From assembly GCA_002299865.1 (NCBI GenBank), contig DBNV01000107.1:1-6957 (forward strand): DNA of 6,957 nt, in the 5' to 3' direction. This stretch comes from Desulfonatronaceae bacterium UBA663 (GTDB lineage Bacteria > Desulfobacterota > Desulfovibrionia > Desulfovibrionales > Desulfonatronaceae). Under the pieces are notes generated by a model. The model was not told the origin of the DNA, ran no database searches, and saw nothing but the letters and a program-made list of their open reading frames with translations. Shown here piece by piece: positions 1-4,820 of this stretch (its first letter is position 1; each line of letters starts with the position of its first letter). The translations under genes and the position numbers were made by a program.

Positions 1-1187
1 CGCAGTTCCGTCTCATTGTCACGCTGATCCAATGCGCGCGCGATCCATTGCACCACCTTGAGCATATCCTCCTCCCGCATCCCCCGAGTGGTCAGAGCCG
101 GCGTACCCAGGCGGATGCCGGAAGTGACAAAGGGAGAACGGGTTTCAAAGGGTACGGTGTTCTTGTTCACCGTGATCCCGGCCTTGTCCAGCGCGGTTTC
201 GGCATCCTTGCCGGTGATGTCCGTATTCGTCAGGTCCACGAGCATCAGATGGTTGTCCGTGCCTCCGGAAACCAGGGTGAATCCGGCGTCCGTCAATGCC
301 TTGGCCATGGCCTGGGCATTGGCCACGACTTGCCGCTGATAGGCATCGAATTCCGGCTTGAGCGCCTCGCCGAAGGCCACGGCCTTGGAGGCGATGACGT
401 GCATCAGTGGGCCTCCCTGAATGCCTGGAAAAATCTGGGCGTTGAGCAACTTGCCGAATTCCTTGGAAGAGAGGATCAGGCCGCCGCGCGGCCCGCGCAG
501 AGTCTTATGGGTGGTGCTGGTGATAAAGTGGGCGCTGCCCACGGGAGACGGATGCAGCTTTGCGGCGATCAACCCGGCGATATGGGCCATGTCCGCCATC
601 AGCTTGGCGCCGACCTCCTCGGCGATCTCCCGGAACTTGGAGAAATCGATCACCCGGGCATAGGCGCTGGCCCCGGCCACGATCATTTTGGGCCGATGCT
701 CCTTGGCCAGGGCCCGGACCTGTTCATAATCAATGGTTCCGGTTTCCCGGCTCACGCCGTAGAAAACGACCTTGTACAGCTTGCCGGAAAAATTCACGGG
801 GCTGCCGTGGGTCAGATGACCGCCGTGGGAAAGGTTCATGCCCAAGATAACGTCGCCGGGCGTCAGGGCGCTGAAATACACGGCCATGTTTGCCTGGGAG
901 CCGGAATGGGGCTGGACGTTGGCGTATTCGACCCCGAACAGCCGCTTCACCCGGTCCTGGGCCAGAACTTCGGCCATGTCCACGAATTCGCAACCGCCGT
1001 AATAGCGCTTGCCCGGATAGCCTTCGGCGTATTTATGGGTCAACACGCTGCCCATGGCCATGCGCACGGCCGGAGAGGTGAAGTTTTCCGAAGCGATCAA
1101 TACCAGTTTATGGATCTGCCGCTCTTCCTCCAGCCGGACGGCTTCGGCCAATTCCGGATCATGGCGGCGCCATTCTTCAAGATTCAT
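1..1187 (-). CDS. glyA: Serine hydroxymethyltransferase, 3' end cut by window edge
   Basis: PLP enzyme of the cytoplasm that interconverts serine plus tetrahydrofolate with glycine plus 5,10-methylene-THF, supplying glycine and one-carbon units. The visible 395 residues begin MNLEEWRRHDPELAEAV. Family landmarks are present: the IASENF segment near 31-36, HKYAEGYPGKRYYGG at 51-65 with Tyr53, Glu55 and Tyr63, the PHSGSQAN block at 93-100, PLP-stacking histidine region SHGGHLTHG at 120-128, DMAH with Asp199, the PLP Schiff-base Lys228 in TTHKTLRGPRGG, and carboxylate-binding Arg359 in SGIRLGTPA. Families usually run to about 412-420 residues, so only some 17-25 C-terminal residues lie beyond the edge. 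The start is ATG at 1187 with GGGAG eight bases upstream. It follows fabF by 66 bp on the same strand and is probably the last gene of the same run, an association I recall from Desulfovibrionales. One small oddity is Ala177 in GASAYAR, where Pro is more usual. Confidence 0.97.
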   Translation of the reverse strand, partial: MNLEEWRRHDPELAEAVRLEEERQIHKLVLIASENFTSPAVRMAMGSVLTHKYAEGYPGKRYYGGCEFVDMAEVLAQDRVKRLFGVEYANVQPHSGSQANMAVYFSALTPGDVILGMNLSHGGHLTHGSPVNFSGKLYKVVFYGVSRETGTIDYEQVRALAKEHRPKMIVAGASAYARVIDFSKFREIAEEVGAKLMADMAHIAGLIAAKLHPSPVGSAHFITSTTHKTLRGPRGGLILSSKEFGKLLNAQIFPGIQGGPLMHVIASKAVAFGEALKPEFDAYQRQVVANAQAMAKALTDAGFTLVSGGTDNHLMLVDLTNTDITGKDAETALDKAGITVNKNTVPFETRSPFVTSGIRLGTPALTTRGMREEDMLKVVQWIARALDQRDNETEL

Positions 1188-1201
1188 GGGATGTTCTCCC
1201 A
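1187..1201 (-). promoter_or_regulatory. Small hairpin enclosing the glyA ribosome binding site
   Basis: On the minus strand TGGGA-GAACA-TCCCA forms a 5-bp stem with a 5-base loop. The stem contains most of the GGGAG Shine-Dalgarno of glyA and ends on the A of its ATG. If it folds, it would partly hide the ribosome site. The stem is short, so stability is modest. The inverted repeat is seen directly; any regulatory effect is inference. Confidence 0.35.
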
Positions 1202-1253
1202 AAGCATGTCCGTTGGATGGTTCATCTGCAGCCCAAGGCCCGTCATTGGTCGA

Positions 1254-2498
1254 CTATTCTGCAAACTGCTTGAAAATAATGGCAGCGTTGGTCCCGCCGA
1301 ATCCGAAGGAATTGCACAGCACCGAGCGCACCTCGCATTTCCTGCTGCCCTCGGCCACGTAATCCAGGTCGCACTCCGGATCGGGATGCGTCAGATTGAT
1401 GGTCCCCGGAATCAGTCCATGGTGGATGGTCAACACGGAAAAGACGCTTTCCACGCCCCCGGCCGCGCCCAGCATATGCCCGATCATGGACTTGTTTCCG
1501 GTGATGGGCACGGAAGCGGCGTGCTTGCCCAGAACCTTCTTGATGGCCCTGGTTTCAGTGATGTCGTTGAGCTTGGTGGAGGTTCCGTGGGCGTTGATAT
1601 GACTCAACTCCTCGGGCCGCACTCCGGCCTCGTTCAGTGCCGCGCTCATGGCCAGGGCCATGCCCACGCCTTCCTCGTCCGGCGCCGTGATATGATAGGC
1701 GTCCCCGGAGGCGCCATAGCCGACCACCTCGGCGAGAATGGTCGCGCCGCGCTCCCTGGCGTGCTCCAGGGTTTCCAGAAGCAACAGGCCGCACCCCTCG
1801 CTCATCACAAAGCCGTCCCGTCCGTTGTCAAAGGGGCGGGAGGCCCGCTGCGGGTCGTCGTTACGTGTGGACAAAGCCTTCAAGGCATTGAAGCCGGCCA
1901 TGGCCAGCGGGGTCACGCTGGCTTCCGTCCCGCCGCAAATGACCGCATCAGCCCGGCCCAAAAGCAGTTCGGAAAAGGCCGTGCCGATGGAATGCAGGCC
2001 CGAGGCGCAGGCCGACGTGGTCACCAGGTTGTTGCCCTTGGCTCCTGTAAAGATGGACACCTGTCCCGCGGCCATGTTCGTGATCAGAGATGGGATGAAG
2101 AACGGCGAAATCTTGCGCGGCCCGCTCTTAAGCAGCACGGTCTGGGAACGCTCCAGAACGTCCAGGCCGCCAATGCCGCACCCGATGATCACGGCGGTAC
2201 GGTGCGCCCTCTCGGGGACGATCTCGAAGCGGGCGTCCGCCAGAAGCATCTTGGCGCAGGCCACGGCATACTGGGCGAACAGTTCCATGCGGCGGGTCTG
2301 CTTGACGTGCATAAACTTTTCCGCGTCGAAACCGCGCACTTCCCCGGCGATCTTGGTTTCATGATCCTTGCCGTCAAAGCGGCTCAAGGGACCGATCCCG
2401 GATTCGCCCTTGATCAGCCGCTCCCAACTCGTCCGCACATCATTGCCCAGTGGCGTAATGGCCGCAACACCCGTAACCACTATCCGCTTCTTGAACAT
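1254..2498 (-). CDS. fabF: 3-oxoacyl-[ACP] synthase II (KAS II)
   Basis: Elongating condensing enzyme of type II fatty acid synthesis: decarboxylative Claisen condensation of acyl-ACP with malonyl-ACP, in the cytoplasm. It has 414 residues, close to the 413 of E. coli FabF. The thiolase-fold Cys-His-His machinery is intact: nucleophile Cys164 in TSACASG, His304 in NAHGTST, Lys336 and His341 in GNKSMIGHMLGAAG, and the Phe400 gate in NSFGFGGTN. Ile109 in GCGIGG matches the FabF rather than the FabB acyl-pocket residue. The start is ATG at 2498, giving the usual MxKRIVVTG N-terminus; the ribosome site is only a modest GGGA seven bases upstream. It ends with TAG at 1254-1256. It lies downstream of acpP across a 151-bp gap with predicted RNA structure and is followed by glyA. 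No TTA, CTA or TCA codon is used, in keeping with the other large genes here. Confidence 0.97.
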   Translation of the reverse strand: MFKKRIVVTGVAAITPLGNDVRTSWERLIKGESGIGPLSRFDGKDHETKIAGEVRGFDAEKFMHVKQTRRMELFAQYAVACAKMLLADARFEIVPERAHRTAVIIGCGIGGLDVLERSQTVLLKSGPRKISPFFIPSLITNMAAGQVSIFTGAKGNNLVTTSACASGLHSIGTAFSELLLGRADAVICGGTEASVTPLAMAGFNALKALSTRNDDPQRASRPFDNGRDGFVMSEGCGLLLLETLEHARERGATILAEVVGYGASGDAYHITAPDEEGVGMALAMSAALNEAGVRPEELSHINAHGTSTKLNDITETRAIKKVLGKHAASVPITGNKSMIGHMLGAAGGVESVFSVLTIHHGLIPGTINLTHPDPECDLDYVAEGSRKCEVRSVLCNSFGFGGTNAAIIFKQFAE

Positions 2499-2510
2499 GC
2501 ACGCATCCCG

Positions 2511-2527
2511 TCTTCTTGTTCAGAAGA
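2511..2527 (-). promoter_or_regulatory. Hairpin in the fabF leader with GAACA loop
   Basis: On the minus strand TCTTCT-GAACA-AGAAGA gives a perfect 6-bp stem with a 5-base loop, ending 12 bases before the fabF ATG and just upstream of its weak GGGA ribosome site. Its 5' arm is the last part of the U-rich run that follows the larger hairpin at 2539-2578, so the two structures touch. The repeat is seen directly; function is unknown. Confidence 0.3.
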
Positions 2528-2578
2528 AAGAAGAAAATCGAGCGCCCCATGATCAACGCCCCGACCACAAGACGCTCG
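2524..2578 (-). terminator. Possible partial intrinsic terminator or attenuator between acpP and fabF
   Basis: In minus-strand RNA the arm at 2578-2568 (CGAGCGUCUUG) can pair with the arm at 2549-2539 (UGGGGCGCUCG) over 11 positions, seven Watson-Crick and four G-U, around an 18-base loop. It is followed at once by A and then UUUUCUUCUUUCUUCU. A GC-rich stem plus a U-rich tract is the layout of a rho-independent terminator, but the U run is broken by C residues and the stem relies on wobbles. I therefore read it as weak, suited to partial termination that would leave acpP mRNA more abundant than fabF mRNA. That reading is inference. Confidence 0.35.
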
Positions 2579-2588
2579 CGGAACAGCC

Positions 2589-2605
2589 CTCCCCGCGCGG
2601 GGGAG
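2589..2605. repeat. GC-rich inverted repeat after acpP
   Basis: CTCCCC-GCGCG-GGGGAG, a 6-bp all but one GC stem with a 5-base loop, begins 44 bases past the acpP stop codon as transcribed. No T-run follows on the minus strand, so it is not a classical terminator. It could protect the 3' end of an acpP transcript from exonucleases, or mark a processing site. Only the repeat itself is seen. Confidence 0.4.
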
Positions 2606-2649
2606 AAGCTTAGCAACCGACTCGAAAGACAGTCCTTTTGTAAAGAAGG

Positions 2650-2883
2650 TTAGGCAGCCTTGGACTGAATGTATGTCAGAACGTCCTTGACCTTGCTCAT
2701 TTTCTGGGCGTCTTCGTCGTCGATCTCAACGCCGAACTCCTCTTCCATAGCCATGATCAGTTCGGTCAGATCCAGGGAATCCGCTCCCAGGTCGTCGACA
2801 AAGGCCGCGTCGGGAGTGACTTGATCAGCGGAAACGCCAAGCTGGTCGACAATAATTTTTTTGACTTTTTCTTCAACAGACAC
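2650..2883 (-). CDS. acpP: Acyl carrier protein
   Basis: Small acidic carrier that holds growing acyl chains as thioesters on 4'-phosphopantetheine and delivers them to FabF, FabG, FabH and PlsX. It has 77 residues, the normal size. The attachment serine is Ser36 in GADSLDLTEL; the acidic helix II that docks partner enzymes follows (ELIMAMEEEFGVEI). The C-terminus is KVKDVLTYIQSKAA. The start is GTG at 2883: a strong GGAGGAG lies seven bases upstream (2891-2897) and the protein then begins (M)SVEEKVKKII, as in the family. A longer open frame back to 2970 would place that ribosome site inside the gene and adds a non-homologous Arg-rich leader, so I reject it. The gene sits between fabG (91-bp gap) and fabF (151-bp gap), both wider than most gaps here, consistent with separate control of this normally very abundant protein. 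Confidence 0.97.
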   Translation of the reverse strand: MSVEEKVKKIIVDQLGVSADQVTPDAAFVDDLGADSLDLTELIMAMEEEFGVEIDDEDAQKMSKVKDVLTYIQSKAA

Positions 2884-2890
2884 AGCAACT

Positions 2891-2897
2891 CTCCTCC
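2891..2897 (-). promoter_or_regulatory. Strong ribosome binding site that fixes the acpP GTG start
   Basis: GGAGGAG on the minus strand with a 7-base spacer to GTG at 2883. It is the closest match to the anti-SD in the window; the other genes carry GGGA, GGGAG or AAGGA. It fits the high translation expected of acyl carrier protein. Confidence 0.85.
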
Positions 2898-2920
2898 GAA
2901 ATAAAATGAATGTTCCATCG

Positions 2921-2942
2921 CGGCACTTCTCGTTTCTTGCCG
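2921..2942. repeat. Weak inverted repeat in the fabG-acpP gap
   Basis: CGGCA at 2921-2925 and TGCCG at 2938-2942 form a 5-bp stem with a 12-base loop in the 91-bp gap before acpP. No T-run follows and I find no convincing promoter hexamers here. It may be chance. Confidence 0.2.
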
Positions 2943-2974
2943 GACACAAACGCCCTGCTCCTAAAGACAAAGCA

Positions 2975-3718
2975 CTACATATACAAGCCGCCGGAAATGC
3001 CGATCACCTGTCCGGTGATGTATCCGGCACCTTCGGAAACCAGAAAGGCCACGGCGTCCGCGACCTCCTCGGCTTGTCCGAAACGCTTCGCCGGGATCCG
3101 CTTCATGTACACGGCCTGGATTTCCTCGGTCAGTCCCGACGTCATGTCCGTGGCAATGAAGCCCGGGGCCACGGCATTCACAGTGATGCCGCGGGCGGCC
3201 AGTTCCTGGGCCGCAGACTTGGTCAATCCGATAACCCCGGCCTTGGAGGCCGCATAGTTGGCCTGTCCGGCATTACCCATCTCTCCGACGACGGAACTGA
3301 TGTTGACGATCCTGCCGTAACGTTGCCGGATCATGATCTTAGCTGCTTCCTGCAAGCAGACGAACGTCCCGGTCAAATTCACGCGCAGAACCGTTTCCCA
3401 GTCCTGGGGCTTCATCCGAATGATCAGGTTGTCCTTGGTCATGCCGGCGTTGTTCACCAACACCTCAAGACGAACCTTGTCCTTGACGTGGTCCTTGAAA
3501 AATTCACCGATGGCGGCCATGTCGCCCACGTCCAACCGGAACACTTCGGCTCGGCCGCCGTGAAAGACAATCGCGTCCTTCACAGCCTCGGCCTGTTCCG
3601 ACCTGCTGACATAGGTCGCGAACACCTGATAACCGTCCTGGGCCAGCCTGAGGGCCACAGCCTTGCCAATGCCCCTAGATCCGCCCGTAACGACCGCTGT
3701 CCTGATTAAATCGATCAT
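2975..3718 (-). CDS. fabG: 3-oxoacyl-[ACP] reductase
   Basis: NADPH-dependent short-chain dehydrogenase that reduces 3-ketoacyl-ACP to 3-hydroxyacyl-ACP, the first reduction of each elongation cycle. It has 247 residues, typical for FabG. Rossmann cofactor motif TGGSRGIG is at 11-18, NNAG at 89-92, and the catalytic set Asn114, Ser142, Tyr155 and Lys159 (YAASK) is complete. The C-terminal end is TGQVIGISGGLYM, as expected. I place the start at ATG 3718 because the protein then opens MIDLIRTAVVTGG and GGGA lies seven bases upstream. The frame can be extended to a GTG at 3772, but that adds 18 unconserved residues, has no ribosome site and nearly abuts fabH. The gene follows fabH by 61 bp and precedes acpP. 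In E. coli fabD would lie directly upstream; here it does not. Confidence 0.97.
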   Translation of the reverse strand: MIDLIRTAVVTGGSRGIGKAVALRLAQDGYQVFATYVSRSEQAEAVKDAIVFHGGRAEVFRLDVGDMAAIGEFFKDHVKDKVRLEVLVNNAGMTKDNLIIRMKPQDWETVLRVNLTGTFVCLQEAAKIMIRQRYGRIVNISSVVGEMGNAGQANYAASKAGVIGLTKSAAQELAARGITVNAVAPGFIATDMTSGLTEEIQAVYMKRIPAKRFGQAEEVADAVAFLVSEGAGYITGQVIGISGGLYM

Positions 3719-3779
3719 GATGTATTCCCGAACGGATCTGGCCTGCTTGGCGATGAAACTCCCTGAACGCACGGGCCGG

Positions 3780-4775
3780 TTAGAATTGCAACAGGGCCGC
3801 CCCCCAGTTCAATCCGCCCCCGAAAGCTGTCAGGATAACCTTAGCACCCTCGGGAATCAATGCCTCCCGCCTGGCTTCAGCCAAGGCGATGGGAATCGAG
3901 GCCGCCGATGTGTTTCCGTAACGCTCAATATTCACGTACACCTTTTCCTCGGGAAATTCGAGCTTTTTGACCAGGGTCTCAATGATCCGGAGGTTCGCCT
4001 GATGAGGGATGATCATGTCGATGTCCGCCGCGCTCAGGCCGTTTTTGTTCAGCAACTCTTGGACCACGGAGGCCATGGAGCGGATGGAGTGTTTGAATAT
4101 CTCCCGACCCTGCATCTGCAGGAAGAAGCCTTCCCCGACCTCGTCTCCCAGATGGAGCGGGGCCCCTGATCCGCCGCCGCGCACGGTCAGCAGTTCTTCC
4201 AGGGAACTGTCTCCGTCCAAAAGGATGTCCACCACGACCGGTCGGCCCGGGACACGGCCGGAAGCGACCACCACCGCGCCGGCGCCGTCGCCGAAGAGCA
4301 CACAGGTGGAACGGTCCTGCCAATTGATCCTGGAGGTGACCACCTCGCTGCCCGCCACCAACACCACGGCCTCGGGATGCAGAGTCACCAGCGCCCTGGC
4401 CGTTTCCAGGCCGAAGAGGAACCCGGTGCAGGCTGCGGAGATGTCCATGGCCATGCCTCTGGGAATACCCAGCCGGGAGCGCAGACTGTAGGCCGCCGCG
4501 GGGATGTAGGAATCAGGGGTAAAGGTGGCCATCAGGACGTGGGTGACCCGTTCTGCAGACATGCCGGCGTCGGCCAGGGCCTGTTTGGCGGCCTCGGCCG
4601 CGAGCAAGGAACAGGGCTCATCCGGGCCGGCCACGTGGCGCTGCTTGATTCCGGTGCGACTGGTGATCCATTCGTCCGAGGTTTCGACCATGCGCTCCAG
4701 GTCGGCGTTGGTCACGATCCGTCGGGGAACATGCAGACCGGTCCCGGCAATGTATATCGGCATTTGCGTGGACAT
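3780..4775 (-). CDS. fabH: 3-oxoacyl-[ACP] synthase III (KAS III)
   Basis: Initiating condensing enzyme: acetyl-CoA (or another short acyl-CoA) plus malonyl-ACP gives acetoacetyl-ACP. From ATG 4775 it has 331 residues; E. coli FabH has 317. The Cys-His-Asn triad is intact: Cys116 in SAACTGF, His258 in IPHQANLRI and Asn288 in RYGNTSAAS. TSDEWITSRTGI at 32-43 and the FGGGLNWGA end are typical. The start is uncertain: ATG 4775 (MSTQMPIYIAGTG) and ATG 4763 (MPIYIAGTG, 327 residues) are both plausible, and neither has a Shine-Dalgarno sequence. The upstream stretch is instead almost all pyrimidine. A TTG at 4808 keeps the frame open but adds a Phe/Pro/Ser-rich leader with no family support. The gene lies 45 bp after the plsX stop. 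Translation by coupling from plsX, or through S1 binding to the pyrimidine tract, is inference. Confidence 0.96.
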   Translation of the reverse strand: MSTQMPIYIAGTGLHVPRRIVTNADLERMVETSDEWITSRTGIKQRHVAGPDEPCSLLAAEAAKQALADAGMSAERVTHVLMATFTPDSYIPAAAYSLRSRLGIPRGMAMDISAACTGFLFGLETARALVTLHPEAVVLVAGSEVVTSRINWQDRSTCVLFGDGAGAVVVASGRVPGRPVVVDILLDGDSSLEELLTVRGGGSGAPLHLGDEVGEGFFLQMQGREIFKHSIRSMASVVQELLNKNGLSAADIDMIIPHQANLRIIETLVKKLEFPEEKVYVNIERYGNTSAASIPIALAEARREALIPEGAKVILTAFGGGLNWGAALLQF

Positions 4776-4813
4776 GGGAGAGATGGAAAGGAACGCGGGA
4801 AAAAGCAAAAAAA
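4776..4813 (-). promoter_or_regulatory. SD-less pyrimidine-rich leader of fabH
   Basis: The 38 bases before the fabH ATG contain 34 pyrimidines on the minus strand, starting with T7 (4807-4813), then T5, then mixed C/T. No purine-rich ribosome site is present, unlike every other gene in the window. Such tracts can bind ribosomal protein S1 or Hfq and can also slow transcription. The T7 is not preceded by a good GC stem, so I do not call it a terminator. Confidence 0.5.
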
Positions 4814-4820
4814 CGCGTCT

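Noticed and set aside
1180..1208. Eight-codon mini-ORF (MLWENIP) overlapping the glyA start
   Set aside because: No ribosome site of its own, and such short frames are common by chance.
48..2552. Very long plus-strand open frame (834 codons) opposite glyA and fabF
   Set aside because: It is in exact codon register with glyA and fabF on the other strand. It stays open because those genes use no TTA, CTA or TCA codons, a GC-bias effect. The product is Gly/His/Gln-rich with no recognisable domain.
2884..2970. Longer start for acpP at 2970
   Set aside because: The extra 29 residues are not ACP-like and the strong GGAGGAG at 2891-2897 with GTG at 2883 fits the family N-terminus.
2861..3709. Plus-strand open frame opposite fabG
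   Set aside because: Same mirror effect; it ends exactly at the TTA codon near the start of fabG. No ribosome site or known domain.
3719..3772. GTG start at 3772 for fabG
   Set aside because: It adds 18 residues with no FabG similarity and has no ribosome site; ATG 3718 has GGGA seven bases upstream.
4776..4813. T7 after plsX as an intrinsic terminator
   Set aside because: No GC-rich stem lies immediately before the T-run; the strong hairpins are about 60-120 bases further upstream.
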